DNA of 27,917 bases from Phycisphaerales bacterium UBA1845 (GCA_002338715.1 DDIR01000144.1:1-27917); one strand, 5' to 3'. Shown: positions 1 through 7,728, counted from the stretch's first letter. Notes: a model not told the origin generated them from the letters alone. Numbers and translations: made by a program.

Positions 1-85
1 TGACTTCGTTTTGCCCCTGGATTCCCGCCTGCGCGGGAATGACGGCGCTGTCGCGCCGCTACGTTTGGACCCAAGGGGCTCTAAT
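1..85 (+). repeat. Dispersed repeat, copy 1 (cut by window edge)
   Basis: This stretch matches copies at 6402-6559 (same orientation) and 10163-10320 (opposite orientation). Its core is a palindrome, ATTCCCGCCTGCGCGGGAAT, at about 22-41, followed by a conserved tail (GCTGTCGCGCCGC and ACGTTTGGAC) that ends in CTAAT. Only the right half is in the window. Hairpin-forming ATTCCC...GGGAAT elements are common as dispersed, non-coding repeats in many bacteria. The arms could form a stable stem in RNA. No gene is seen in it. Confidence 0.8.
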
Positions 86-350
86 ATAAAAGATTTCGCG
101 AGATTGCGAGCAGGGTGCGGTTCCAGCGATTGATGTCAGGAAATCGGGAGCCAAGATCGTGCCCGCGCTAATTGCCGCGTCCGCCATCCCGCGAATTGTC
201 AACAGGTCCCAACAATGATTGGCAGCTGGATACGCGATCCAAGTTCCATACCTGTCCAAACGCAGATTGATGCGATGTCTGGATGGCTGGAATCCCCGCA
301 GAACCCCGCAAACAGTGCTGTGAACGAGGCCTACCGGGTGGCTGGGGGAG
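86..350. other. Intergenic stretch, no confident gene
   Basis: Reading all frames gives no protein I recognise. Open frames on the minus strand here lack family resemblance and a convincing ribosome binding site. The stretch may contain more decayed material from the glutamine synthetase gene whose 3' remnant lies just downstream. Confidence 0.5.
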
Positions 351-461
351 CTTAAACCGCTTAAGGAAAAGCTGCGGGAATTGGCTGATCGCCTTGAGGC
401 TGTCGTTCCGATGGACTCTTGGCCGCTGCCTTCGTATCGTGACCTACGCTTTATCAAGTGG
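351..461 (+). pseudogene. Remnant of type III glutamine synthetase (GlnN) C-terminus
   Basis: One frame reads LKPLKEKLRELADRLEAVVP and then MDSWPLPSYRDLRFIK. This resembles the extreme C-terminus of GlnN-type (GSIII) glutamine synthetases, which end in an ...A/ADELE..V....WPLPTY.E/DLLF.. pattern. No stop follows the expected last residue; the frame runs on into sequence unlike the family and then into the glutaminase gene. No catalytic domain is present upstream, where the frame is broken. I therefore call it a decayed 3' fragment about 37 codons long. Its position just before two glutaminase genes is suggestive of a former glutamine-metabolism locus. The match is short and from memory of the family. 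Confidence 0.5.
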
Positions 462-554
462 GAGCGGGGCACAGAGCCACGTGCATGGGCCAAGGCACAT
501 GCCACAGCATATGCAAAATCCGGTGCGAAGCGATTACAATCTCCGCAATGGCAG

Positions 555-579
555 AACCTCGGGCTATCCGTCCGAGGTT
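555..579 (+). promoter_or_regulatory. Perfect 8-bp hairpin ahead of glutaminase RBS
   Basis: AACCTCGG at 555-562 and CCGAGGTT at 572-579 are exact reverse complements separated by a 9-nt loop. The stem ends about 20 nt before the Shine-Dalgarno sequence of the first glutaminase. It has no T-tract, so it is not an intrinsic terminator. It may be a 5' leader structure, but no known riboswitch class is recognised. Confidence 0.35.
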
Positions 580-615
580 CCGTCCGGGGTGTCTGGTTAA
601 GAAGGATTTTTGGGA

Positions 616-1755
616 ATGAACACGCCCAGCAAACAGAACGAATCCAATTCGATGCGCAGCATCACGGAGCGTTCCCGGATATTCGCTGCGCTTAACGAGT
701 TACACCTGAAGTACCGAAATCTTGGGGAAGGGGCTGTGGCTGACTATATCCCCGAGTTGGCACGTGCGAATCCCGACTGGTTCGCCATCTGCGCCGTGAC
801 GCCCGACGGTCAGATTTATGAGATCGGTGATTACGAGCAGCAGTTCACGATTCAGTCGATGTCCAAGCCGTTCGTGTACGGACTCGCCCTAGAGGATCAT
901 GGCCGCGATGCCGTGTTGCAACGTGTTGGCGTTGAACCAACCGGTGACGCGTTCAACTCCATTATCAAACTGGACTCGTCGAATCGTCCGCACAATCCAT
1001 GCGTCAACGCCGGTGCGATCGCCACGACGAGCATGATCAAGGGCAACGGACCCACCGAGCGCCTCAACCGGATGCTCGAACTCTTCCGCAAGTACATCGG
1101 CCGCAAGGCGTATGTCGATATGTCCGTCTTCATGTCGGAGCGAACGACCGGACATCGCAATCGCGCCATCGCGTACCTCATGCTCAACTTTGGCATGATC
1201 GAAAACGAAGTGGAGCAGATCCTCGACCTCTATTTCCAGCAATGTTCCATCCTGGTGACATGTCGCGACATGGCCGTCATGGGGGCGACGCTGGCGAACG
1301 GTGGCGTCAATCCACTCACGGGTGAGCGTGCATTGGATGCAAACTACATCCGTGACGTCCTCACCGTGATGTACACGTGCGGTATGTACGACTATGCCGG
1401 TGAATGGGCATACAGCGTGGGGCTTCCGGCGAAGAGTGGGGTGGCGGGCGGTATCTTTGCGGTGGTTCCAAACAAGTTGGGCATCGCGGTGTATTCGCCG
1501 CGGCTTGACCCGCGTGGCAATAGCGTACGGGGCATTCGTGTGTGCGAAGAACTGTCGCAGAATTTCGGTATGCACCTGTTCGACGCCTTGCTTGACCAAT
1601 CTGTAGGGTGCGCACCGGACAAGACGCCTGCGGGTTCATTGCCAGAAGGAGCAGTCGAGGTCGGTGATCAGGCGACGTCGCATTCAATTAATGAAAACGG
1701 GTGCGCTTCGGGTTCTGCAAACGCCGCAAACATTCTGAATTCGGTCCGTCGATAA
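616..1755 (+). CDS. glsA: Glutaminase A (serine-dependent), active-type
   Basis: This enzyme hydrolyses L-glutamine to L-glutamate and ammonia in the cytoplasm. It belongs to the beta-lactamase-fold glutaminase family. The S-x-x-K catalytic motif is present in QSMSKPF (Ser81, Lys84). Other expected active-site segments are [43 protein letters not shown] and SGVAGG. The ATG at 616 is preferred over a TTG six bases earlier because AAGGA lies about 9 nt upstream. At 379 residues it is longer than the usual ~310; the extra ~60 residues after [10 protein letters not shown] are low-complexity and unrecognised. It is followed after 52 nt by a paralogue, and the two are probably co-transcribed. Confidence 0.92.
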   Translation: MNTPSKQNESNSMRSITERSRIFAALNELHLKYRNLGEGAVADYIPELARANPDWFAICAVTPDGQIYEIGDYEQQFTIQSMSKPFVYGLALEDHGRDAVLQRVGVEPTGDAFNSIIKLDSSNRPHNPCVNAGAIATTSMIKGNGPTERLNRMLELFRKYIGRKAYVDMSVFMSERTTGHRNRAIAYLMLNFGMIENEVEQILDLYFQQCSILVTCRDMAVMGATLANGGVNPLTGERALDANYIRDVLTVMYTCGMYDYAGEWAYSVGLPAKSGVAGGIFAVVPNKLGIAVYSPRLDPRGNSVRGIRVCEELSQNFGMHLFDALLDQSVGCAPDKTPAGSLPEGAVEVGDQATSHSINENGCASGSANAANILNSVRR

Positions 1756-1807
1756 GGCAGGCTCATCTGGGAACTGCGTCTTAAAGATTGGCGAATGGGT
1801 CTCAACC

Positions 1808-2845
1808 ATGACGGAGCAATCCGACACGCGAATATTCTCGATCAACCAGGGCGACGCAAACATGCGCATCGCAAGCGCGATCAGCGAACTTCATTTGCGT
1901 TATCGTGATCTCAGCGAAGGGACAGTTGCGGACTACATCCCGGAATTGAGCAAAGTTGATCCCAACCTCTTTGCGATTTCGGTGGTGACAACCGACGGAA
2001 ATCAGTACACCGTCGGTGACGATGGGCACGTGTTCACGATGCAGTCGCTCGCGAACCCATTTGTCTTCGGCATGGTTCTGGATGCACTGGGACGCGAACA
2101 CGTGCGGCAGTTTGTTGGTGTTGAACCGACAGGCAATCCATTCAACGCCATCGTGCTGGACAGGGCGACGAATCGGCCGATGAACCCGATGGTCAATGCC
2201 GGCGCGATCGCGGTCACTGGCTTGATTCCCGGCGATAATCCGACCGATCGTCTAAATCGATTGCTGGCAACCTTTGGCCGATACATCGGTAAAGAGCCAA
2301 ACGTGGACATCGACGTATTCATGTCGGAGAAGAGCACGGGGGATCGCAATCGTTCGATTGCCTACCTGATGCGAAACTTCGGAACATTGACTCGCGACAT
2401 CGACGAAGTACTGGATCAGTATTTTCAGCAGTGCTCCATCAGTGTGACGTGCCGGGACCTGGCATGTATGGCCGCAACGCTGGCTGCGGGAGGCGTCAAT
2501 CCCCACACTGGCGAACGAGCGATCAGCCGAACCGCGCTTCGCGACGTCCTTACGATCATGTACACGTGTGGGCTTTACGAATCGTCGGGTACCTGGGTGC
2601 ACGGTGTCGGTATCCCGGCAAAAAGCGGCGTTGGTGGAGGATTGTTCGCGGTCGTCCCGGGCAAAATGGGCATTGCGATTTTCTCTCCGCGGCTCGACAA
2701 GCAGGGCAACAGTGTGCGTGGTGTTCGGGTGTGTACCGACCTGGCGCGTCTGCTCAATCTGCACCTTTTCGTGGCCGGAAGTGAAACCGGTTTTGACGAT
2801 CCCTGCAAGGACTGGCATGATGCCGCAGCGAATCATGGATCATAG
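1808..2845 (+). CDS. Glutaminase paralogue lacking catalytic lysine
   Basis: The 345-residue protein aligns along its whole length with the upstream glutaminase. Most active-site segments are kept: [46 protein letters not shown] and SGVGGG. The S-x-x-K motif reads Ser80-Leu-Ala-Asn83 (codons TCG CTC GCG AAC), so the general-base lysine is replaced by asparagine while the serine remains. In this family the lysine activates the serine, so the protein is probably inactive as a classical glutaminase. It could act as a regulatory or structural partner of the active copy or bind glutamine as a sensor. The frame is intact, so it is not a decaying gene. No strong ribosome binding site is seen; translation may depend on the upstream gene. 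Confidence 0.88.
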   Translation: MTEQSDTRIFSINQGDANMRIASAISELHLRYRDLSEGTVADYIPELSKVDPNLFAISVVTTDGNQYTVGDDGHVFTMQSLANPFVFGMVLDALGREHVRQFVGVEPTGNPFNAIVLDRATNRPMNPMVNAGAIAVTGLIPGDNPTDRLNRLLATFGRYIGKEPNVDIDVFMSEKSTGDRNRSIAYLMRNFGTLTRDIDEVLDQYFQQCSISVTCRDLACMAATLAAGGVNPHTGERAISRTALRDVLTIMYTCGLYESSGTWVHGVGIPAKSGVGGGLFAVVPGKMGIAIFSPRLDKQGNSVRGVRVCTDLARLLNLHLFVAGSETGFDDPCKDWHDAAANHGS

Positions 2846-3335
2846 CGCCGCAGGAGGCGCGCGCCATCTCGAAGGTCATAGCGAATTGAATTCATCTGAT
2901 CCGGAAAATGCATTCGGCCCGCTGGCCTCGGTCGAGGATAGCGAACTCTTGCGTCGCTTTGAGACGCAGTACATCCGCCGAGACGAGTGGACTCATACAG
3001 AGCATTGCCGCGTCGCGTACCTGCTAATCCAGAAGCACGACTGGGCCGGCGCCGTCCATTGCATGCGCGAGTGCATCATTAAACTAAACAACGCGCAGGG
3101 GGTACCCAATTCTGACACGCGCGGATACCACGAAACAGTGACCATCGCATGGCTGCGATTGATCGCTGCGGCCATGGAACGCAATACCGTCACAAGGAGT
3201 TCGCAGGAGTTTCTACAAAGTAATCCGCATTTGTTGGACAAGACGACACTTGCGCAATACTTCTCTCAACATTTGCTGTCGTCGGTGCTCGCGCGCCAGT
3301 TTTTTGTTCATCCTGATCTGATACCCCTTCCCTGA
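2817..3335 (+). CDS. Conserved protein of unknown function with GYHET motif
   Basis: The ATG at 2817 (or the adjacent ATG at 2820) follows AAGGA at 2807-2811. It overlaps the end of the glutaminase paralogue by 29 nt, which suggests translational coupling. The frame is open further upstream, but that part lies inside the glutaminase gene and is unlikely to be used. The protein has about 172 residues and no signal peptide or membrane span. Its central part contains TEHCRVAYLL, MRECIIKLNN and RGYHETVTIAWLRL. I recall similar ...H.HL..A......N...GYHET.T..W patterns in uncharacterised proteins of several phyla, but no function is assigned. Its position suggests a role connected with the glutaminases. 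Confidence 0.75.
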   Translation: MMPQRIMDHSAAGGARHLEGHSELNSSDPENAFGPLASVEDSELLRRFETQYIRRDEWTHTEHCRVAYLLIQKHDWAGAVHCMRECIIKLNNAQGVPNSDTRGYHETVTIAWLRLIAAAMERNTVTRSSQEFLQSNPHLLDKTTLAQYFSQHLLSSVLARQFFVHPDLIPLP

Positions 3336-3434
3336 AACCCTCTCGCCAAAATCCTGGCCCTTAATTGCCCATCGCTTCGGGGCGGGATAACAACCAGCAA
3401 TCCGTTTTCAAGCCTAATCTACGCAGAACTTCAC

Positions 3435-3454
3435 GCCTAAGAAACGATTTAGGC
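3435..3454 (+). repeat. Short inverted repeat upstream of DUF1328 gene
   Basis: GCCTAA at 3435-3440 is the reverse complement of TTAGGC at 3449-3454, with an 8-nt spacer. It lies about 145 nt upstream of the next start codon, in a 260-nt gap. It could be a protein-binding site or a weak hairpin. No promoter hexamers are assigned here. Confidence 0.25.
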
Positions 3455-3598
3455 CGATTTCAGAGCGGCGCTACCCGCGTGCGTAAACTTACCAATGAAC
3501 GCGGACGTCACGGACTGCACATAAGGCAATGGATTTCATCGGTGCTGTCTCTGCCGCGTTCGTTTGCACGCTCGTTAACCGTTGGTAAGGAGAAAACC

Positions 3599-3769
3599 AT
3601 GCTTTCTTGGGCACTGACATTTTTCTTGATCGCGATTGTGGCGGCGGTTCTTGGTTTTGGTGGAATCGCGGGCGCAATGGCAGGAATCGCAAAGATCTTT
3701 TTCTTCATCTTCCTGGTGCTGTTCATCGTTGCGGCGATCAGCCGGGCATTGCAAGGCAAGTCGCCTTAG
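3599..3769 (+). CDS. DUF1328 (YtjA-type) small membrane protein
   Basis: A 56-residue, almost wholly hydrophobic protein starting [20 protein letters not shown], followed by [18 protein letters not shown]. This is the pattern of the DUF1328/YtjA family, which has two membrane spans with a Gly-rich turn. The ATG at 3599 is chosen because AAGGAG lies 7 nt upstream and family members begin with ML.WAL.F. The frame is open further upstream, but that part is not family-like. Family members are widespread, often induced by stress and of unknown biochemical function. It is the first of a run of small stress-type genes with strong ribosome binding sites. Confidence 0.88.
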   Translation: MLSWALTFFLIAIVAAVLGFGGIAGAMAGIAKIFFFIFLVLFIVAAISRALQGKSP

Positions 3770-3895
3770 GGCGCTTTGCGTGCGATGACAACAGTCACCG
3801 TGTTGTGGCTGTCGGATGAATGAAAAGAAATGAACCAAATTCGTCGCAGACGTTCGTTGTTCGGGTGACGAATACATCAGAAAAGGAGGTCAATC

Positions 3896-4354
3896 ATGGC
3901 CGTTGCAACAACCATTAAACCAGAAACGCTCAAAAAACTGAAAGACCTGATTCGGGTCAATCTTGACAACAGCAAAGGGTTGCGAGCGGCTGCTGAGACC
4001 GTCGAAAGTCAGTCGATTGCGAGCACGTTTCGGGAGATCGCGGACGCCCGGGATCAGCATTCCTTTGAATTGCAGAAGGTGTTGCTGCTTTCCGGTGAAG
4101 ACATTCCGGATACCGGATCAGTCTTGGGCGCTGTGCGCCGTTGGTGGATGGAAGTTCGCGGAAAGCTGAACGGCGGTGACGATCATGTCGTTCTCATCGA
4201 AGCGGAGCGTGCCGAAGACACGATCAAGGCACGCTATGAGGAAGTGCTCGCTGAAGTTGCTGGCAATCCGGTCAATGACATCCTGCTGAGAATTTACTCA
4301 GAGGTGAAACGGGGGCACGATCGGATCCGCGATCTACGCGATGCAACCGCATGA
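3896..4354 (+). CDS. PA2169 family four-helix-bundle protein (DUF2383)
   Basis: The 152-residue soluble, helical protein contains LKDLIRVNLDNSKGLRAAAE, a central segment FREIADARDQHSFELQ and a C-terminal helix ending KRGHDRIRDLRDA. These resemble the ferritin-like DUF2383/PA2169 family. The length is typical. No signal peptide or membrane segment is present. A strong AAAAGGAGG sequence lies just before the ATG. A strong intrinsic terminator follows at 4365-4398, closing the transcription unit. The family's exact role is not known; members often sit with other stress genes, as here. Confidence 0.85.
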   Translation: MAVATTIKPETLKKLKDLIRVNLDNSKGLRAAAETVESQSIASTFREIADARDQHSFELQKVLLLSGEDIPDTGSVLGAVRRWWMEVRGKLNGGDDHVVLIEAERAEDTIKARYEEVLAEVAGNPVNDILLRIYSEVKRGHDRIRDLRDATA

Positions 4355-4364
4355 CACAAAGTCC

Positions 4365-4398
4365 GGCGGGCGCCCCATCGGGCGCTCGCCAATTTTTT
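4365..4398 (+). terminator. Intrinsic terminator after PA2169-family gene
   Basis: An 11-bp stem forms between GGCGGGCGCCC (4365-4375) and GGGCGCTCGCC (4380-4390), with one G-U pair and a 4-nt loop. It is followed by AATTTTTT. It begins 10 nt after the stop codon. Confidence 0.9.
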
Positions 4399-4730
4399 GG
4401 AACTTGTATGCAGCGAGCTTGGGAGCGACTTGATTCCACCCATTGAGCCATCGATGGCGTAGGGCGATTCGAGTCGGAAAAGAAAACACGAGAGAGTTTA
4501 GAATTCGGGATCAGTGCTTGGCGCGGTGATCTCGAATTCACAGTTGTCGACTCTAAACAACAAAAGTGGATTCAGTTGTTAGGGTCGAACACTTGGCGGG
4601 TCTCAACGATCCGCGGGTTGTGAATAATGTGTCGCTTAGGTCGAGTTTAGTCGCGATTCAAAGTTGGGTTGCATCATCGGGCTGGTTGAATTCGCGATCC
4701 TGAACCGAACCACTTGAAAGGAGAAATACC
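4399..4730. other. Non-coding leader region of the PRC-barrel gene
   Basis: No gene is supported in this 332-nt gap. It holds a large imperfect inverted repeat at 4496-4558, listed separately, and the ribosome binding site of the next gene. Confidence 0.6.
4496..4558 (+). repeat. Nested inverted repeat in intergenic region
   Basis: GAATTCGGGATCA (4501-4513) pairs with TGATCTCGAATTC (4527-4539) over 13 positions with one G-U wobble. Just outside, GTTTA (4496-4500) can pair with TAAAC (4554-4558). There is no T-tract, so it is not a standard terminator. It lies about 170 nt before the PRC-barrel gene and may be a regulatory site, a structured leader or the scar of a small mobile element. Confidence 0.5.
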
Positions 4731-6074
4731 ATGAGAAAGACAGGATTGTTTATCGTAGCAGCCGCATTCGCGGCCATTGGCGCGGTCGAGGCGCAAGCAA
4801 ACAATTCGTTGTCGCCGCGACAAGCCAAGAAGGCGGTCAAGGCGATGGAAAGCTCCGGGAGTTCCCTGTCCAAAGCCATCGAAGCCGCCGAAAAGGAAAC
4901 CGGTGGTAAAGCATTTTCCGTTGAATTGGCCAATCAGCAGACCGTTCAAGACGCCAAGGCCAAACCAACGAGTACGGCTGAATCCAAAGACAAAACTGCA
5001 GACAACAAAGCCAACGAAGGAAACGCAGCGTATGCGCAAGTGCACTGTCTCGTCAGCGGAAAGCGAATCCGTTGCGCACTTGTCAACCTCAAGAATGACG
5101 AAGTCGTTCTCGTTCGCAATGCCGGGCATGGTCCAAGCGCATTTCATGCGAATGCATGGATGATCGACAACGCCGGACACTACGAACACCGCTACGACGG
5201 CAAACACGCGCCAGTTGATCAGAGCTACATCGAAAACAACGCTTGGCCCCCCGGACGTGGCGATCGCTATTACGGCATGACGGCTGGCATTCACGAGGGA
5301 TCATCGAAAGCGACCGGCGACAGCGGTAAGTCGAGCGCCGCAAGTCGGTCGTATGACAACAACATGGTGCTCAATATGCCTGGTACCAGTCTGGTTCTCG
5401 CCAGTGACCTGATGAATGCAAACGTCTGGAATCACGAGGGCAAAGAACTGGGCGACATCGATGATCTGGCGATTGACCCCAATAGCGCTTGTGTGATTTA
5501 TGCATGTTTGGAACATGGCGGATTTCTCGGAATCAACGAGAAGCATTTTGCCGTGCCTTCAGAAGAGCTGACCTTTGGCCGCGACGGTGAAGTCTTCATC
5601 AATCTTGCCGCCAAGGAACTCGAAACGCGAAAGGGTTTCGATGCGAGCAATTGGCCGACGCAAGCTGATCCGCAGTTCGCCGACAATGGCAATTCGACGC
5701 ACTTGAAGTCAATGACCGATGAACCGGCGAAAGTCGCCAAGGCTTCGGGCATCATCGGCCACGAAGTGACTGATCTGGCCGGCAAGAAAGTCGGAAACGT
5801 CGACGACCTGGTGATTGATCCGGCACGCGGTAAGGTTGCGTACCTGATCGTCGCGATGAATGACGGTCTTTTCCAGCAGAATTACGTCGCAGTGCCTGCA
5901 GCTGCCGTAAGCCAGGCTGAAGACAAGTGCGTTTTGAATGTGGACGAAGCGAAGTTCGAGACGATGCCCCAGTTCACAAGCAACGACTTCCCGAACTTCA
6001 ACAGCGAACAATGGAATCAACGTGCACACGAGTCGTTTAACGTTGAGCCCTATTGGAAGGAGTCGCGGGGTTAG
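4731..6074 (+). CDS. Exported protein with PepSY-like and two PRC-barrel domains
   Basis: A signal peptide is clear (MRKTG, a hydrophobic run, then AQA before Asn24). Residues ~30-125 resemble a PepSY domain: SLSKAIEAAEKETGGKAFSV, later VHCLVSGKRIRCALV. A linker rich in Asn, Gly and Ser follows. Two PRC-barrel domains are at ~215-300 (LASDLMNANVWNHEGKELGD, then IDDLAIDP) and ~338-415 (IIGHEVTDLAGKKVGNVDDL, VIDPARGKVAYLIV). The product has 447 residues and acts outside the cytoplasm. PRC-barrel proteins in such settings are usually linked to envelope stress, but the ligand is unknown. A strong AAAGGAG precedes the ATG, and an intrinsic terminator follows at 6232-6274. Confidence 0.85.
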   Translation: MRKTGLFIVAAAFAAIGAVEAQANNSLSPRQAKKAVKAMESSGSSLSKAIEAAEKETGGKAFSVELANQQTVQDAKAKPTSTAESKDKTADNKANEGNAAYAQVHCLVSGKRIRCALVNLKNDEVVLVRNAGHGPSAFHANAWMIDNAGHYEHRYDGKHAPVDQSYIENNAWPPGRGDRYYGMTAGIHEGSSKATGDSGKSSAASRSYDNNMVLNMPGTSLVLASDLMNANVWNHEGKELGDIDDLAIDPNSACVIYACLEHGGFLGINEKHFAVPSEELTFGRDGEVFINLAAKELETRKGFDASNWPTQADPQFADNGNSTHLKSMTDEPAKVAKASGIIGHEVTDLAGKKVGNVDDLVIDPARGKVAYLIVAMNDGLFQQNYVAVPAAAVSQAEDKCVLNVDEAKFETMPQFTSNDFPNFNSEQWNQRAHESFNVEPYWKESRG

Positions 6075-6114
6075 AGCGAGCGTGCCTGCGCGGATTGCCT
6101 TGCACCTGATTAAT

Positions 6115-6141
6115 GGGTTGGCCCACACATCGGGTTGGCCC
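6115..6141 (+). repeat. Two 11-bp direct repeats after PRC-barrel gene
   Basis: GGGTTGGCCCA occurs at 6115-6125 and again at 6131-6141, 16 bp apart. Each unit is nearly palindromic around TGGCCCA. It lies between the stop codon and the terminator, in the 3' untranslated region. Confidence 0.4.
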
Positions 6142-6231
6142 AATCAACGGGTTTGATTGCCCCGGCCTTTCAGGTGTGAGGCGGCCGCGCCTCGTGCACT
6201 TCTTTTCAAACATAAACCTATATGTGCAACG

Positions 6232-6274
6232 ATCAAGGGCGTCATCAAACAGGTGGCGCCCTTGATTTTTGTTT
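6232..6274 (+). terminator. Intrinsic terminator after PRC-barrel gene
   Basis: ATCAAGGGCGTCA (6232-6244) pairs with TGGCGCCCTTGAT (6254-6266), giving 12 Watson-Crick pairs and one wobble around a 9-nt loop. It is followed by a T-rich tail, TTTTGTTT. Confidence 0.92.
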
Positions 6275-6401
6275 CAGCCGTCTACTGATTCAGTTTGCAA
6301 GCCAGGGTATCTGCAGTTCAGATCGTTTCTTCCAAATGATGGGATGGGGAGATTTGAAATGGCTTTGCTGATTGGCGTGTCGGTGTCTGGCGAGATCCTT
6401 A

Positions 6402-6559
6402 TAGCGATCTTGGTCCAAGCGTAGCGTTTTGCTCGTCTACTCTTCACAGCATGGGCGCCAGTACCCACGTGGATTGACTTCGTTTTGCCCCTGGATTCCC
6501 GCCTTCGCGGGAATGACGACGCTGTCGCGCCGCGACGTTTGGACTCAAGGCGTTCTAAT
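6402..6559 (+). repeat. Dispersed repeat, copy 2
   Basis: About 158 bp match copy 3 (10163-10320, opposite strand) closely, from TAGCGATCTT through CCAAGCGTAG, TTTTGCTCGT and the ATTCCCGC...GCGGGAAT palindrome to GACTC.AGG.GTTCTA.T. Weaker similarity may begin as early as ~6371 (ATTGGC). The last bases (6555-6557) are the stop codon of the small minus-strand gene that follows. There is no open reading frame or transposase. It resembles a MITE or REP-like non-autonomous element, or a mobile bidirectional hairpin/terminator. Confidence 0.85.
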
Positions 6560-6731
6560 GGGCGGACTGGTTCTTGCCCACTGAGAAGTAGAGGATCATC
6601 CCGAGAAAAGGCAAGACCAAGACCAGCAGGATCCACGTGAGTTTCCGACTACTGGGGGCGTCGTCCTGCAAAATGTCGGTGATGGCGACAATATCAAGGA
6701 TCAAAACGAGAACAGTCAAAAGGGGGTGCAT
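6555..6731 (-). CDS. Small PLDc_N-like membrane protein
   Basis: This 58-residue protein starts MHPLLTVLVLILDIVAITDI and ends with a hydrophobic segment LTWILLVLVLPFLGMILYFS. It matches the pattern of the PLDc_N domain (phospholipase D/cardiolipin synthase N-terminal): ILDI.AI..IL followed by KL.W.LLVL.LP.LG.I.YF. Two membrane spans are expected. No catalytic HKD domain is attached, as is common for stand-alone members. AAGGAG lies 14 nt before the ATG, a rather long spacing. The stop codon lies inside the end of dispersed repeat copy 2. Function is unknown. Confidence 0.75.
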   Translation of the reverse strand: MHPLLTVLVLILDIVAITDILQDDAPSSRKLTWILLVLVLPFLGMILYFSVGKNQSAH

Positions 6732-7044
6732 GAGTTGAAGGTTTGCTCCTTACCAAGAAACGGGTCGTGCAAGCGTTGACCGTGCGCACAACTCGGAGCG
6801 ATGCGCTCGGTTACGTCTTTTCAGGCAAAGTGTGCCGACTCCTGACTTGAGGCTACACGGCAGCCATTGCATCTTGCTAAAGTGTGCCTAAAAAAAATCT
6901 TAACCGGTGGAGTAACAGTGTGACTGGACACTAGGCAGGTCCGGCCATACGCTTCATGCAGGATACGAACGTCGGGCCGGGCTTCCGCGGATTCGCCAAG
7001 CTGGCATTTTTTACGCCCGAATTGCATCTATTGGAGACGATCTG
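6732..7044. other. Intergenic region between divergent small gene and response regulator
   Basis: No gene is supported in this 313-nt gap. It must hold the promoters for the minus-strand PLDc_N gene and the plus-strand two-component genes. It contains a 10-bp direct repeat (6827-6888), listed separately. Confidence 0.5.
6827..6888 (+). promoter_or_regulatory. 10-bp direct repeats upstream of two-component operon
   Basis: AAAGTGTGCC occurs at 6827-6836 and at 6879-6888, a spacing of 52 bp or about five helical turns. OmpR-family regulators often bind direct repeats, although usually spaced by about one turn. Autoregulation by the downstream regulator is possible but unproven. Confidence 0.3.
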
Positions 7045-7728
7045 ATGCGAATGCTGGTGATTGAAGATAACCCTGGGATGGCCGCCACTATCAAGCGTGG
7101 CTTAACCGAACAAGGGTATAACGTCGACACTGCGGCCAACGGTCATGATGGTCACGACATGGCGGCCACCGGTGCTTATGAATTGATTATTCTAGATTGC
7201 ATGCTGCCTGACATGTTTGGTACGGAAGTGTGTGCGAACCTGCGGCGGGTCGGAGTCAGCACGCCGATCCTAATGTTGACCGCACTTGGTGAAACCAAGC
7301 AAAAGATAGAAGGGCTCGAATCGGGCGCGGATGTCTATCTCACAAAACCGTTTGAATTCGACGAACTGATTGCCCACATCAGAGCCTTGTTGCGACGGTC
7401 ACAACCAACCGAAGCAGCGACCCTTTCATTTCATGACATTGTCATCGATTTAAACAAGCGGCAGGTCGCTCGACAAGACGATCGGATCGCGCTGTCCAAC
7501 AAGGAATTCATGCTGCTCGAATACCTGGTGCGCAATCCGAATCGGGTGCTGACGCGGACATCAATCGCAGAGCGTGTTTGGGACCTCGATCTGGCTGAAG
7601 ACAGCAACGTCATCGACGTTTGTGTCTCGACCCTGCGAAAGAAAGTGGACAAGCCTTACGACATGCCGCTGATCCATACCGTGGTCGGAACCGGTTACAT
7701 CCTGAGTGTTGAAGGCCCGCCCGTATAG
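7045..7728 (+). CDS. OmpR/PhoB-family response regulator
   Basis: The 227-residue protein has an N-terminal receiver domain (residues 1-~115) with the acidic pair E7-D8, phospho-acceptor Asp51 (LIILDCMLP), Thr79 (MLTA) and Lys101 (YLTKPFE). A C-terminal winged-helix DNA-binding domain spans ~130-225 (LSNKEFMLLEYLV, NVIDVCVSTLRKKVD, HTVVGTGYIL). It is a phosphorylation-dependent transcription factor. GGAG lies 8 nt before the ATG. A histidine kinase begins 24 nt downstream, so the pair forms an operon. The sequence is of the CusR/QseB general type, but the signal and regulon cannot be told from it. The stress genes around it are candidate targets. Confidence 0.95.
   Translation: MRMLVIEDNPGMAATIKRGLTEQGYNVDTAANGHDGHDMAATGAYELIILDCMLPDMFGTEVCANLRRVGVSTPILMLTALGETKQKIEGLESGADVYLTKPFEFDELIAHIRALLRRSQPTEAATLSFHDIVIDLNKRQVARQDDRIALSNKEFMLLEYLVRNPNRVLTRTSIAERVWDLDLAEDSNVIDVCVSTLRKKVDKPYDMPLIHTVVGTGYILSVEGPPV

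Noticed and set aside
59..505. Long minus-strand open frame at the left edge
   Set aside because: No family resemblance, no ribosome binding site, and it overlaps both the dispersed repeat and the glutamine synthetase remnant.
889..1599. Large minus-strand open frame opposite the glutaminase gene
   Set aside because: Antisense shadow of a clearly coding gene; the translated text is rich in His/Arg and matches nothing known to me.
2568..2816. Upstream extension of the GYHET protein
   Set aside because: This part lies entirely within the glutaminase paralogue in another frame; a good ribosome binding site supports the start at 2817.
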